A DNA stretch of 64,000 nt, from the NCBI RefSeq assembly GCF_014805625.2, contig NW_023998414.1:10251212-10315211 (forward strand), written 5' to 3'. A program made the position numbers and the translations under genes. The notes under the pieces are model-generated. The model made no database searches. It saw nothing but the letters and a program-made list of their open reading frames with translations, and was not told the origin of the DNA. How positions within the stretch are numbered: position 1 is the stretch's first letter; each line of letters opens with the position of its first letter. The DNA is from Glossina fuscipes. Its lineage: Eukaryota; Arthropoda; Insecta; Diptera; Glossinidae. Below, in pieces: positions 1-12,280 of this stretch.

Positions 1-310
1 TTTTTTTTTTTTTTGTCCATATAACGACTTTCAAAAGTAGGGCGTTATATGGTGAGCGGTCGAAAAATTGCACCGATCCAAATCATTTTCAATAGCGTTC
101 GTCCTTAGGCGAAAGCACATCAATGTACCAAATTTCATTAAGGTGTCTTGAAAATTGCGACCTGTAGGCTGAATAAAAAAATATATTGGCAGAGTTCAGA
201 CGGACAGGCAACTTTAGACCGATTCCGAAAATGAATCTAAATGGATAAGTTTAATAAAACGTCCTTCGGAGTGTTACTTATGTCTGCACACTTTAACATA
301 TGTGACATTT
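1..310 (-). repeat. Interspersed repeat family B, copy 1 (left-truncated by window)
   Basis: This is a non-coding repeat read on the minus strand. It shows the family-B signature: CATATAACGACTT, then GCGTTATATGG, then CAATAGCGTTCGTCCTT, then an 'acggacaggca'-type stretch. Similar blocks recur at about 1.4, 8.2, 10.8, 37.0, 46.1 and 55.2 kb. No coding capacity is visible. The element class is not decided by the sequence. Confidence 0.7.
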
Positions 311-769
311 TTCTAACCTCTCTCTCTCTCTACTCCTGTAAGACATACTACAACAAAGTATCATTTTCAATGTAATAAATACACATAAGGGAAAGGGTGC
401 AGGCAATTACGCAAGACGAACGCGACCGATACAGACGGTGAATATGTTTGGTCTACATACACATTCTGCCAAATTCATTGCAATGATTTCATGAGCTTAT
501 AACGGTTTATATGAATTAACATCATTGGACTTACAGTCCGAATAATTGTGATGCTATCGATAACGGCTAACAGGAGTCAGTTTAATCCTCAACATTTTTA
601 AATATACCCCTTACGAAGTAAAAAGAATACTCTCTAGCCAGTCTTACAAGCAAGCAGATAGGTAGGCAGGTAGGAATGTCTTTAACCAAGCAAGCAAAGA
701 TATTATAAGGCCTTGGTATATACTATTGTCATAGCAAAGTTTATATAACTTCATTGGGGTAAAATAAAA

Positions 770-771
<2 letters not shown>

Positions 772-807
<36 letters not shown>

Positions 808-975
808 AAAGTAAAGAAGTTTTAAATAACTTGAAAGAAAAAGCAATCATTTGGGCATTAAGTTACCAAAAATTCTTCGAAAACAAGTTCGGCTTACTAT
901 ACATAGTAAATGTTTTGGTAATTTGATAATAAAAGGATTCGTTCCCAAAAACAAAACAACACTTTGGGCGAAGGA

Positions 976-1020
<45 letters not shown>
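772..1020. repeat. Long poly(T) and poly(A) tracts
   Basis: An uninterrupted T run of about 31 bases (772-802) and an A run of 40 bases (981-1020) flank unremarkable AT-rich sequence. Tracts like these recur through the window. Some may be retroposon tails or slippage products. Read-through length errors are possible here. Confidence 0.9.
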
Positions 1021-1022
<2 letters not shown>

Positions 1023-1424
1023 AATCACCGAAATACTTATAAACGTAAGAAAGTAAATTAATCAAGACATAAAAGAAAAAGCATAATATTTCACTTCATA
1101 GTCATTTTGAACAGCATTGACGTCGTATAGCTCTATGTGCGCAAAAAAATTGTGCTAAAATTTGTCAGCGTAAGCTTTCATAGATTTAATTGCAAAGAAT
1201 TGAAGAATAATATGATTACATACTTCACCTAAAAGAGATTTTGGAACCGTTCAAATTTCTTTATTTATTAGACCATCGAATAAAATTTTATGTAGCATGA
1301 AGCAAGAGCCAAAGAAGAAATGTAACGCTAAGGATCACGATATTCGATCGATACAATCATTTTTAAATAAAAAAAAGTAGTAGGCCATGGTCTACCATTA
1401 AATACCTTACACCTCTCCACTCGT

Positions 1425-1740
1425 ATTCATATAACGACTTTTCCAAATGAGACGTTATATGGAAGTGGTCGCAAATGTAGTCCGATCGAAACAATTTTCA
1501 ATTTCGTCCTAGGGGTAAAAAAACGTCGGCCTACCAAATTTTATCAAAATATCTCGAAAATTGCGCCTTGTAGGTACAAGAAAAACAGATGGACAGAAAA
1601 GGTCGAATACAGATTCAGAAAGTCATTCTATGTGGATCGATAAAATGAAACTTAACTTCTTTTAAATGTCGCGTACATCCGCACAAACACAAGTGTAGCA
1701 TAGCTTGTAACACAAGTGTAGCATAGGGTGTAAAATGTCT
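1425..1740 (-). repeat. Interspersed repeat family B, copy 2
   Basis: Same signature as the copy at the left edge: CATATAACGACTTTTCC at the right-hand part of the element, GACGTTATATGG, a 'cagatggacag' stretch, then GTCGCGTACATCCGCAC. It ends in a short direct duplication of an 18-base unit (aacacaagtgtagcatag) at about 1684 and 1708. Confidence 0.7.
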
Positions 1741-2149
1741 CATACAACTGAACTATTATCCTTCAACAATTAGCAATTAAAATAATTCATTAATTTTGAC
1801 TGTCTTTTTAGGTATGAAAAAAATTAATTTTGTTTTCTTTAGATAGCGTTACAGACCCTATTGGATAATAAACTTACATTAGTCTAAACTGCATAAAATA
1901 TAAAAGATAAGTCTATTATCGCTTACCACCAATATTTCTAAAATTTATTAAAATGCAAACCTATACATATCTCGTAATAACAGGAAATGGACTTGCTGCC
2001 CCACCTTTAAAATTGAATTTTAAGCCAAGGTACGACGATGCAATTTTTTCTCTTTTCATACCACTTATGGTAAACGGTATATTATATAATAATTTGCGCC
2101 GACTTGAGATTGATCCACTTTCTATTATATTAATCCATTCACATTCTCT

Positions 2150-2400
2150 CCGCCTGTGGTCTGTCCACGTGTTCTAACATTCAAACTACAGGTCGTAATT
2201 TTCGAGACCATTTGATCAAATTTGTTGAAAGGCCGTGATTTGACCCATGGATGAATGCTACAGAAAATGATCCAGATCGGACCACGTGTTCGACCATCCC
2301 CCTTATAATACTAATGTGTAATTTTTGGTGTATTATTAATTAAGCGAAATATAGTAGGGTATCTGCGATCGGTCTTGCCCTTACTTAGTTTTATATTAAA
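2150..2400 (+). repeat. Family B fragment followed by a family A/C-type terminal module
   Basis: Plus-orientation family-B sequence (aggtcgtaattttcgag, then gatcggaccacgtg) is followed at 2353-2388 by GTAGGGTATCTGCGATCGG and a TTGCCCTTACTTAG end. That is the hairpin-bearing terminus also found on family C copies at 5514 and 45297. A nested or composite repeat is likely. Confidence 0.5.
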
Positions 2401-2876
2401 GCCTCACCATTTTAGAGCTATCTTTAGCTTGGCCCTAAAGTATTGCTTAATAAAAATAACAATTTTCTTCTTTTTTTTTTAACTTGCTGACAACCTTTAC
2501 AAATTATTTACTTATTTATTATACAGATATGCAATAATAGCGGAATTGGTTAATAATAGACTTTTAAAAATAAACCTTATGCTAAACGTTTCGTTTCAAC
2601 TTTTGTAAGATTTATAAAATAAAAAAAAAGGAAACAAAAACAAAAATAAAATAAAGTTTTATAAAGAGATAAAAAATAAAAAAAAAAAACGAGAATAGGA
2701 AACAAAACATCCACATACACATCTAGCATAGAGGCACACTTGCAAACGAGGTAAATGTGCAAAAAGTTTGAATTTTAGACAAAAGAAAAGTGATCGCCTA
2801 TCATTACGCCAAAAAATCGACAACGACAAAGTGCTGCCAAATTTAGTAAAAACATAATATGCGATATATGAAATTT

Positions 2877-3240
2877 ACGGGTGTGTAACGGGGCTGCTCA
2901 TGTAGTTATTTGCCGTAAAGGCTCAATCCGAATCACGCCCCAGAGCGAGCAAGGGAGCCTATCCTGCAGCACTGGAATGAAAACATGCAGTTAATACATC
3001 CTACTTTCTGAAGGGCGGCGAAGATTATTTAACACATCCTTGGGGAGCAATCACAGCCTCCACAAAACTCGTTGAAGCGCCGTTCCCCGCAACTCTTCGG
3101 CGAGTTTCAATATTTACTTTGCGATCTACAGTCAATATAGCGAGCGGGGAGTACAATCAAATAGTGTAGACAAATTAATTGTGAATAAAAGTGGATCCGA
3201 TCCGAGCGAACAATTGTTGTTCTGCACATTACCCTACATT
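2877..3240. other. GC-richer unidentified block inside ogre intron 1
   Basis: This stretch has clearly higher GC than its surroundings and no homopolymers. It has no long open frame on either strand and no similarity I recognise to the other repeats in the window. It sits in the first coding intron of ogre. It could be a conserved regulatory element or a fragment of a GC-richer transposon; I cannot tell which. Confidence 0.35.
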
Positions 3241-3661
3241 CCTTGGTCATCATGTATTCTTTCATTCACTTTTACCGAAATTAGTCGATTTTATTGCTTA
3301 TAAAACAAGTAAAGTTCTAGCCTTGCATACCTTTATAACCTATGCAGTCGACTCGTGATTTATGCTTTAAATAAAAAAGTTTCACCTGTTCCCATGCCTG
3401 AAAACATTCCACGTTGCTTAACAAAAAACCTATGCAACATATGTAAAACGACTGCGTAGACTTTCAAAGCTACTATTTAAATGAAAAATATGTTTTCTTA
3501 AAGCTACGTTCGTGGTGCTCTCTAAATTGAGATAAAAAAAAAGGCAAAAAAGCAAAAAAAAAAAAATAAATAAATAAATAGATTTATATTAAACGCTATA
3601 CGAAAATTAATAGCGAATAAATGACGGTTGGTGTATGGTTTACAATGAACATGAAACTTAC

Positions 3662-3910
3662 CTGTCTACGGAAAGCATCAGGCATCGTAAACGTGCTATG
3701 AATCCAGCAGAATGTGTTCACCACATGTGTCGGTATACCATTCACAATACAACTAATGGGATGACCTACATATTGAGTGGCCGTAATGATTAAGCTGCAC
3801 GTTAATAATAAAACCGTTGTAAATGAATTATGCAAACGAAATATTGTACTATCCGTTTGTATATCCTGCCATTTAAGATAGGATTTTAAACCTGCCAGCA
3901 GCTTATACAT
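3662..3910 (-). CDS. ogre: Innexin 1 (ogre), first coding exon, partial gene
   Basis: Encodes the N-terminal 83 residues of a gap-junction channel subunit, an integral plasma-membrane protein. The start MYKLLAGLKSYLKWQDIQTD matches the ogre (Inx1) N-terminus of Drosophila as I remember it, apart from a few substitutions, which separates it from Inx2 and Inx7. Residues 1-28 are cytoplasmic, about 29-46 form TM1 (rich in L, I and T), and the first extracellular loop begins with the two expected cysteines C54 and C68. The frame ends RRQ at a clean donor (CAG|GTAAGT; exon edge 3662, phase 0), after which it runs into non-homologous residues. No downstream innexin exon is found between 1 and 3661, so the intron exceeds 3.6 kb and the rest of the gene is outside the window. 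Start chosen because the family N-terminus begins exactly there. Confidence 0.95.
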
Positions 3911-4074
3911 GATGGCGTCTTAGTTAATCAATTAATTTTCCAACAATGGCAGTGAATTTTTTGCTGCTTTTCTTCTTCTTTTTATTTATTTATTTATTTA
4001 TTTACTTTTTTTTTGTTATTCGACGTTACGTAATATGTAAATATATTTTGAATAATTATTAAATAACGGTGTAC

Positions 4075-4076
<2 letters not shown>

Positions 4077-4121
<45 letters not shown>

Positions 4122-4130
4122 GAGCGAGAG
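4077..4130. repeat. (GA)n microsatellite upstream of ogre
   Basis: An interrupted AG repeat of about 54 bases, 167 bp upstream of the ogre start codon. Read along ogre it is (CT)n. GA/CT tracts near fly promoters can bind GAGA factor (known in Drosophila); whether this one does is inference. Confidence 0.85.
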
Positions 4131-4984
4131 TAATAAATCCCGAAAGAACAACGATCACTTGTAGTCTTGTAAAAAGGCCGAATAGGTGGTGCTGTTGCTT
4201 TGAAAATGCATATCAATACTAAAAGTAAAATGAAAAAGAAAGAAAAAAAAATAAGAAGAAATTTTTGTTTTTAGTCAAATCATGTCTTACAAATTTTTAT
4301 TAATTGAAATATTGTTCTCTTTTTTTTTTTTTTTTGTATGTATGTGCGTTGATTTACACGTCAGCACGTCGCCTAAGTTTATTGCCCTCCAATCATTTAA
4401 TTTTAAAAATTTTTTCCTCTTTTTGCATTCAAGTAGAAAATCTTTTTTTTTTTTTTTTCTTTTTTTTTTTCTTTTTTATCATATGCAAGCCAAGCCATTC
4501 TTATAACATTTGCGTAAAGTGTAATCGAATAACGTTTTTGATTTCTTCACTTTGCCTATTTTATTGGCTTTAATTGAATTCAACTGTACTCGAACGTATT
4601 TCCATACGGTATATACATAGAGATATGGCAAAATATTTTATAGCCGATGATGTTAAAGTTTGCATTTAATTGTAGTTTATTTATTTATTTACATTTTTAT
4701 TTAATTTTCGGAAAATTAAAAAACAGAAAATTTTCACATAAAGACCATACTATACTTACTGTTAGTTATCAGTGATTGATTATAGATATGAAAAAGAACT
4801 TCCATATGCGAGATAATTCCAAATGCGTTCGTATATCTACAAAGCTGATCTAACCGGCTTATCGTTGAAATCTTGCGATTATACTATATCTGTGTGCGAG
4901 AGCACAATAAATTTCTTCTCGTACCCGTCGGAGAAGGCGTCATCGATTTTTTAACTATTTATAAATAAATTTAATTCAAGCCAA

Positions 4985-5562
4985 AGCTAACTGCACTAGT
5001 CGACCCCACAGATCTATCTTTTGGTTACCATCACATGTCATGATCATATATCAAAAAGACCTACCTGTTAATGTTTTATGATGAAAATGTATTTATTTGA
5101 CATAGAAAGTAAGTGGACAAAATTTGAACCATGTAGGTCTATTTCTTGCATCCCACTCCATATAAAATTTCTCATAAATGGTCTGTAGAAACTAATCCAT
5201 AGCAGCAATTTAATAAAACATTTTCAGTAGCGAATTTGGATCGCATAGGTCTAGTTTTTAGACCGTAACATATATACATGTTATCATGGAGAGCAAGTCC
5301 TTATATGAAGGGAAAGTCGAATTTTTAGTTTTTTATGATAGAAACTGAATATAAAATTTTTAAAGGATAAAAGAAGTTTGTTAAAGTTGTCATGTGGTGT
5401 TTAGGGCATCTTCCAATATGTGAATGGTGTGTCTTGGCATGAGAATGCTGCGCTAAGTTTTGATGGATTATTACCAAAAGGAGAGATTAATCGTACCAGG
5501 CGAAGCGGTGTAGGGTATCTAATGTTCGGTTATGTCTGACTTTCGTATTTTACTTGTTCCCA
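4985..5562 (-). repeat. Interspersed repeat family C, copy 1
   Basis: Reverse-oriented copy. It contains successive related units of roughly 130 bases, each with a 'tagacctayatgg'-type core (about 5060, 5150 and 5250). It ends with GCGGTGTAGGGTATCTAA, an inverted TTCGG...CTGAC stretch and TTTTACTTGTT, the terminal module shared with other copies. Internal tandem units plus a terminal hairpin are features described for non-autonomous Helentron/DINE-type elements; that class is only a guess here. Confidence 0.55.
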
Positions 5563-5802
5563 TTTTTCTAACACGTTGCTCTACATCAACACACTACTCG
5601 CACACACGCGTCCTCCTTAATACTCCACTAGATACTTCAATGCAGTTCCTTAATATAGCTATGGCAGCACTGCCAACACATAGGTTTGACAATCCATTAA
5701 ATAACGTTTTAATTTTCTTATATAATAAGTACAAATGTAAGCAAGTGGACAATAAAATGACGACAACATATTGCTGATGCCAACGCAATTAAAATGATAC
5801 GG

Positions 5803-5994
5803 TACGACGTTCGCTTCAGATACCGTATGAACAACTATTTCTTCCTTTGCAAACGAAAGGAAGAGTTTTTTAAAATTAGCATTGACGGCAAGCTGATTAA
5901 CATATTCGTAGATCGTTTAAAGACTGCAAGCATTCGTGGTCGGAGAGGATTCTTCCAAAATATCTTCACGAGTCGACAAAGTAAAACCGTATAA
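5803..5994 (+). pseudogene. Probable Ty3/gypsy retrotransposon pol C-terminal remnant
   Basis: A short open frame beginning upstream of 5803 encodes a stretch ending VDRLKTASI after a basic KRKEEFFKISIDGK-type segment. This resembles the 'FxIxINGKxxNVSIDRLKPA' motif that follows integrase at the end of Ty3/gypsy-type polyproteins. The frame stops at 5994. No reverse transcriptase, protease or integrase core is visible nearby, so this is a fragment at best. Similarity is judged by eye only; chance resemblance is possible. Confidence 0.4.
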
Positions 5995-7117
5995 AAACTA
6001 AAGCTGGGAGAAAACTACGGGTGTAAAGTTTGGGGAGCAGTGTGTCAACGCAGCCAACGCATACAGGGGGTAGAAGAGCTGATGTTAGCTTCTTATCACT
6101 TTCTTCATCTTTTCGATTATTATATTATTTCAAGTAGGGTTATTTGGCAACGCCTTCATACACAAGCCGAGAATATGATGAAAATAAAAACCACTGAATT
6201 AGTGCCTGAGTGCCATGTGTTTTCTTGCACTCGATACATCACATATTGTATGTAATTAGATGACATATATGTCAATAGCTACGTTACGAATATCTTACAT
6301 TGTACTTCAGTTTATTAAGTCGCAACATTTTACCCTAGAATACGCTATTAATACATTAGACTTTATACCACTCTTTTGCATAGTATTTCCTACAGGACTA
6401 TATCATAATTTTTTAAAATCCTTGATTCGTCTTCAGTTCTTTTTCTGCTAAAGAAACAATGCTTCTAAGTTGCCTGCAGTTTCTTGCAATAAAAATGCAA
6501 GGGATTAACTGTCTAAGGAAACGTATTTTACTTTCTTGAATTTTTTTTCGAAATTACTCTTCTCGCCTTTGTATAGACTTCTTAGACTCTGTATATATAT
6601 ATATATATATTATATTGCCCGCTTGTATATATGCAAAGTATTTACTTAATATTCTCTAATGTACTCATACGAAAACCTACAAATCAACTAAAAATTTCCA
6701 TAGAGCAAAAAAAAACAATTTATTCATAAATTAATTTCATTTATAACATATAAGTATGAAACAAGTAATACTTGCTATTGCAATAAGGTTTGTCGTTATT
6801 CGTGTTTTCGTGAAAATATAATTTAATATTATTTTAACCGATAAATATCCGAACATTCCAAAGATAATAGAAAATTACATATAAAAGCATTTTAATAAAT
6901 AATTATGTCTTTAATGAAACTTTCATAAAAGTCGGTAAAAATTTTTTCAATGAAATCGAAAGTAATCAATGAATAAAATGAAATAAAATAAAAAAAAAAA
7001 AAAAAAATAAAAATAAAAAAAAACAAGAACGAGTAAATGCATACATAAATAATTATCGAGTACAATAAAGTCAATGAATTGAGTAAAGTAACAAAAAACA
7101 AAACAAAAAGTAAATAT

Positions 7118-7149
<32 letters not shown>

Positions 7150-7650
7150 GGATGAAATATTTAAATAACTGACCTTGACATTGTTACAATGTTAATAAAA
7201 CCTGTAGCATATCTACTACTCATAATCTCTCTGTTAACGAAAAAAAAAAAAAAAACAAAACATTGTATAAGTGTTGCAATTATACAACAATATGTTTGGC
7301 GACAATATTATCTCTGCATATATTATTGTATTGCTATAAATTGCAATCTGGTTGTTTAATCTGTGATCTGCAACCACCCATTATGGCTTTATACGTGTGC
7401 AAGTGTTTTTAATCCGCTAACTGCTGCTACTACTATTACTACTACTACTACTACTACTACTACAAATATAACATACTGAGTCATTCGCATTCTAAAACAT
7501 TGCCATACATATATATATATATAATATAAGCCTTTGTAGCCACCATTGCGGAATGAAAGTATAATTATTTTATCATATTGTTTGTAACAATGAAAACAAT
7601 AAGTAAAACTAAATAATAAGACATTAAAAATATAAAATTATTATAAGTAA
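5995..7650. other. Gene-free AT-rich stretch with microsatellites
   Basis: No supported gene. It contains (TA)n at about 6592-6611 and 7122-7149, a (CTA)n repeat at 7425-7463, and A-rich tracts. Short open frames here encode homopolymer-like or random peptides with no recognisable family. Confidence 0.7.
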
Positions 7651-8060
7651 TAAGTAGAAACATATAAGAATGTCATAGTCGAACAGGCCCAACCATTGGA
7701 TACCGATACACCACTATATCAATTACAGCCATTTATTCATATAATTAATAATACATTAAAAATTATATATGATTTTCATGCGAAGGCATACACTTCTCAT
7801 CAAAGCCCGAATATTGTAGGATGCCCAAAACGTCAACGTCGACTTGATCAAAATTTACCAAACATAATTTACTCCTTAAAAATGCTTTGAATTTTCACTA
7901 TTAGAAATTCGATTGTCTCTTCATATAAGGGATTGGTTTTCATCAACACGACTAATGCGGGATCCTATAAAAAATAGACCTAAGAAGTTTGATTTCTACA
8001 TCAACTTAATATTGCGAACTAATTTTCATCATGAAATATCATGAAAGTAAGATAATTTTA
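7650..8060 (+). repeat. Interspersed repeat family C, copy 2
   Basis: Shares with the 45.3-kb and 52.4-kb copies the run 'ttttcatgcgaaggcatac', 'cccgaatattgtaggatg', a 'gatcaaaatttaccaaac' block and 'cttcatataagg'. Non-coding. It abuts a family B copy on its right. Confidence 0.6.
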
Positions 8061-8217
8061 TTATATAAAAATTCAATTTTCATAGAGACAATGATATGAA
8101 AAGCAGTGCAAATGACAAATGACTCAGCCGAATAGAAATTTTCATATCAATTTACTAAGTCGAAATATTATTACATAGCGAGTTTTGTCAAAAAATATTG
8201 AAAATTTCAATTGCTTT

Positions 8218-8485
8218 CCATATAACGACTTACAAAAATAGGACTTTATCTGAGGAGTAGTGAACCGATCGAAATTATCTTCAATAGGGTTCAACTTTTG
8301 AATCAAAGCATGTCGGTGTAGCGAATTTCATTAAAATATTTCGTAAATCAGACGGGTCGATGGGTAGACAAACTCAACAGAGGCAGCGATCGGGTTAATA
8401 AATGTCGCGTCTAACTTAAGCTTTTCCGAAAGTCATGTACGTATCTGCACAAGCTTAACAAACACTGTACCAGGAGTGATGTAGA
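8218..8485 (-). repeat. Interspersed repeat family B, copy 4
   Basis: Begins CATATAACGACTTAC, continues through 'accgatcgaaattatc' and 'atagggttcaac', a 'gacgggtcgatgggtaga' stretch, and GTACGTATCTGCACAAGC. Non-coding. Confidence 0.65.
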
Positions 8486-9350
8486 ATATAACGAGTCCAC
8501 GGCCGCGTACATCAACTATTCTTGTTAAAACTTTCTTTTGTAACAGCATTTTTTGAACGACCGACCACCTTGGATGCGCTTCGGGTGCGACCAGATTTAA
8601 AAAGCAGCTGCTCAGTTCTTTATTATAGTATGCAACGAAGCATTGCCCCATTATACTTTCACTTTCGTCTCGTCAATTTTCATTACGGGTAAGCACTACT
8701 ACCACTTGTTAAGAAAACCTAAAAATTGCTTAAACTTGCAGTCCACCATAGCTAGCCGACATATCGGCATGGAGTTCCCTCTATGCTGTTCTGATATTAC
8801 TGCCTTAATATTACTGACTGATTACGACTGATGCCTTATTGAGAATCGCCTGAACTAAAGACGATTCGTATTCTCAGGTATCCTAGATCTAAATGGAAAT
8901 ATCATTTGAAAATGAACAAATGATTCGGATTCACTTAATCATCAATCGAATAATTTTTTCATTTATATATGTACATATATTGTGATGATTATCCAAGATT
9001 TATTTCAAGGTGAACATAAGTTTTCCTACTTGTTGCCTACGTTTATGTAATAATGCAAATAATATGTGCAGATGCATTCGTATTACAACTTGTTTGTTTC
9101 GTCTTTTTCGTCTTTTTTTTTTTGAATAATATTTATCCCCTCTCGCAATGTGTTTCATTTCTATTAAGTAGAAATTCCTTCTAAATTTTGCACATATCTC
9201 TACGTAAGCTTACCGCAGCGATTGTAAACAAATGCTTAAATGCGAGCGTGTTTTAGTTTTTGCAATAAACAACTCTCTTGTAATTATCTTGTTAGACCTC
9301 CACACCTCAATGTTAAATCATATGTATTGTCATTGCTGTTGTTATTTGTC

Positions 9351-9351
9351 G

Positions 9352-9398
<47 letters not shown>

Positions 9399-9424
9399 AT
9401 TGTTGTTATTGTTGTTTTTGTTGT
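9351..9424 (+). repeat. (TTG)n microsatellite
   Basis: About 24 near-perfect TTG units with a few substitutions at the right end. The open frames overlapping it are poly-V, poly-L or poly-T reading artefacts. Confidence 0.95.
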
Positions 9425-9664
9425 GGTAGCATTTATTGAAAATAATCTGTATCTATAAAATTTCTCGTAACGTTTAAATAATATTAGCGACGTTGTACAC
9501 GAGCTCAGAGTTTCACGTGGTTTTGTATTTCCCTCCTCTTCTTTCTCTTCCTCTACGCTTGCGAAGCAATAGCTTAACCGATATTCATTGCAAACATTAT
9601 GCAATTTAAAGCAATTTTTATTGTATTTAGCATGCAAATCTATCCACAGAAAAATTGATTATAC

Positions 9665-10590
9665 ACATCAGCGAAGGATGGGGGATATAATCATTTTGGC
9701 AAAACGTTTGCGACGCCCAGAAGGAAGGTTTAGAGATTCAACAAAGTATATACATATACGTATTCTTGATCAGCATTAAATTCTCAATCGATTTAAGCAT
9801 GTCCGTCTATCCGTCTTTGTAAAGTCTGTTGTAACGATTCTCTTGATCGCATAAATTGATTTTGTTAGAAACATTTAAAATTCTTGCATGCAGGTTGATA
9901 TTGCAAATCCTTCAAAGGACACGCCCGCAACATCTCGTGCACTGAAAACACCTCTGTCTTTCAAAGGGAATAAAATATCGTTTTTTTTTTTTGTGCTCAG
10001 TACTCATAAACTATAGCAGATAACAATACCAAAATTTGAAAGCATTTTCTATGGGCGATGCTATCGCATCTGGGCAAAGGGGGTAAACAATTGACCACGG
10101 CTATCCAATATTATAGTATATAAAAATTTGATTTGTTTGTCAAGTATATGATTTCTTGGTTAGTTTCAAATTCAAAATGCACCGAAGCATGTCCTTTCAT
10201 TCGTCTGTCCATCGATCCGTTTGCGCAGCTGTGTAGGGGTGTGGTATACATTCTCCCGATGGCAAAAATTAATACTTCGCTCACAAACTAGCAATTTGAA
10301 ACAATTTGAAAATAAACTAAACTTTTCAAAGAACACGCCTACAACACCCACATGTCTATATAAGAAAAACTGTGGGCACCTTTACTTTTCGTGCTTTTTG
10401 CTTGTTACTCATAAAGTCTAACAGTTACTACATATGAATTTCCACTTTTATTAGATAGATAGAAAATAGAAAAAAAATCAACCGCGCCCACCCAATATTG
10501 TAGAATATAAAAATTGAGTTGTTTTACCTTTTTAAGAACCATGAAGATGGGTATAAAAGATTCGGTCATTATCAAAGATAATTTTTTTTT
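9665..10590 (+). repeat. Interspersed repeat family A, copy 1
   Basis: Family-A left part: GCGAAGGATGGGGGATATA, AAAACGTTTGCGACGCCCAG, an 'aaagtatatacatatacg' block, 'tcttgatcagcatt' and 'cgatttaagcatgtccgtct'. A second diverged half follows at about 10160-10440 (another 'catgtcctttcattcgtctg' block). The right end is 'gatgggtataaaagattcgg' at about 10550. No coding capacity. Confidence 0.7.
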
Positions 10591-10769
10591 TTAAATTTTA
10601 TTTTTGTTTTTCTTTTTATAAATTTATTATTGAATGTTACTTTGAAATGCGGATATCACAGTTCGTCTCCCGTGCTTAAGCTTATCTGTTCAGTTTTCAT
10701 TAAACTAAATTCACATATGCGTAACAGACAAGTAAAAACACTATGGTTGGCCACGGTCGAACGTTCATC

Positions 10770-10965
10770 GTACCCTACATTTTATTCATGCAACGACTTC
10801 TCAAAATAAGGTATTAGATGTGACGTGATCGAAAAGATGATCCGACCCAAACCATTTGCTATAGCGTCCGTTCTTGGGCCAGGGTTAAAAACAAGAAACC
10901 AAGCCGGACGGATGGACAGACAATCTTCGGATCAACTTAACCAGAATTTAAAACGGCTATTCTTG
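10770..10965 (-). repeat. Interspersed repeat family B, copy 5
   Basis: Diverged copy: 'tgcaacgacttctcaaaata', 'gtgatcgaaaagatg', 'atagcgtccgttcttgg' and 'acggatggacagacaatc'. The open frame across it has no recognisable product. Confidence 0.55.
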
Positions 10966-11463
10966 TCGTCCAACGCCTGTACTCGAAGCGAAAGATTTAT
11001 GCAACTCAAATGAAAATAACGAATAGATGCGCTACAGTAAAAGCAGGCAATTAACCGGAAAACTTTAATATATGGGCAGAGTGAAAGCGATAGATATATG
11101 CTGCCCTTAAATACTTTCAATTGCTTTTCATTTTTCTACAATAGTATAAAGCGAACGTGTTAACTACAAGATAGAAACAGGGACAGGGTACTAGCTTGAG
11201 AAGTGTGTGCGATCAAGCTCTTACCACAGCTGCAATCCCACATTACTCGTAATTTGCGTATGTCTATTGCGTTGTATAAATTAAGCCTATTGCACTGGTG
11301 AATGAACCGTGCTATGCGGTAAGCCGTTCAAAATTTCTCATGATCTACTCACTCAACTTTCTACCTTTGGTTAGAAGAAATAAAGTCTAAGACTAAAAAG
11401 TGAGAAGACCGCTACCCACTAAGACTATCTATCGACACTCTTTATGTTCAAAAATTTAGACTA

Positions 11464-12280
11464 GGTTACACATCGATCAATAAGTCCCGGACCTGGCACA
11501 CAGATTTAGCATTATTTTTAAAAAGTTCAAAAGTTCAAATGACGCTTGTCAAAATTGCAGTCAAACTACTTCCGGGGATTAATGAGAAAATTGCTGGTAA
11601 GCCTTTCAATACCCATTTATAATGCACACAGTTGGTATGCCTGAATAAAGTTCGTATACCCGAGAGTAATGAATAAATTTGAGCAGTGAAAATCGAGTTT
11701 ATTTTCTTACTATCTTCTACTATCTTTTCTTCTTACTTCTTTTTGCAGAATATGTTTATTATTGCGCGATTTTCTTGTTTCGCTATTTTGACAAACGATT
11801 AGATTATCGAGTCCACAGATTAAAAAAGATCATAATTGGTCGGCTGTCAAGATTATGATCTCCATACTTTGGGAGGCGTATGCTAATCTATTTATCGTTT
11901 AGCTTGGACAGCGAGAAACAACCAATAGTAAGGGTTGCAAAGCAAAGAATGGCCTCAAATAGAGATAATAGCACGATAATACCTTATGTCACAAATCGGC
12001 TTTTACAATGGTAGAATTTCATCGATTAAAGCCCAGATTACAGTTCCAAATCTGGGCCACAGCGACTATTGTTTATTTGTTAATCATAGAAGGGTGCTTC
12101 AGGAAAAGTTGATTTAAATTTAGATTAAGTCTTAAGGTCATTGCGCTCAAAAATCTTAAAGACTTGCTGGAGACCTTGTAGCGCTTTTAAAGCAAACAAG
12201 CATGTCGATAAAAACAAGGTCAAATTTTGCGAAAAAATTTTGTTCTTACTTTGTCTTCGGAACTACTCGCGGATGTATTA
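11464..12280 (+). mobile_element. Decayed mariner (irritans/Himar-like) element, internally deleted
   Basis: The left end GGTTACACATCG...AATAAGTCCC follows a TA and resembles a mariner terminus; a degraded inverted counterpart (GGAACTACTCGCGGATG) lies at about 12258-12274. Between them the plus strand retains transposase pieces in broken frames: VKIMISILWEAYANLFIV at 11846 (family: KVMASVFWDAHGIIFIDY), then HDNTLCHKSAFTM at 11972 (family: HQDNAPCHKS, carrying a catalytic Asp), then SDYCLF after a frameshift, and a C-terminal WRPCS...HVDKNK at 12168 (family: W-x-x-CI...YV). In-frame stops and frameshifts are present and most of the N-terminal half is missing, so it cannot make active transposase. 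Family placement is from recalled motif similarity. Confidence 0.75.

Noticed and set aside
1..3595. Second ogre exon within the window
   Set aside because: No minus-strand frame left of the donor at 3661 encodes YYQW, TM2 or the second-loop cysteines, so the exon must lie outside.
8433..8651. 72-codon minus frame; in another frame the same strand reads SGRTRSASKVV, faintly like a Tc1 linker (GRPRKTS)
   Set aside because: Too short and too weak to call a transposase remnant. Part of it is family B sequence.
9284..9637. 117-codon minus frame with a poly-Thr core
   Set aside because: The core is the (TTG)n repeat read in antisense. The rest shows no motif.
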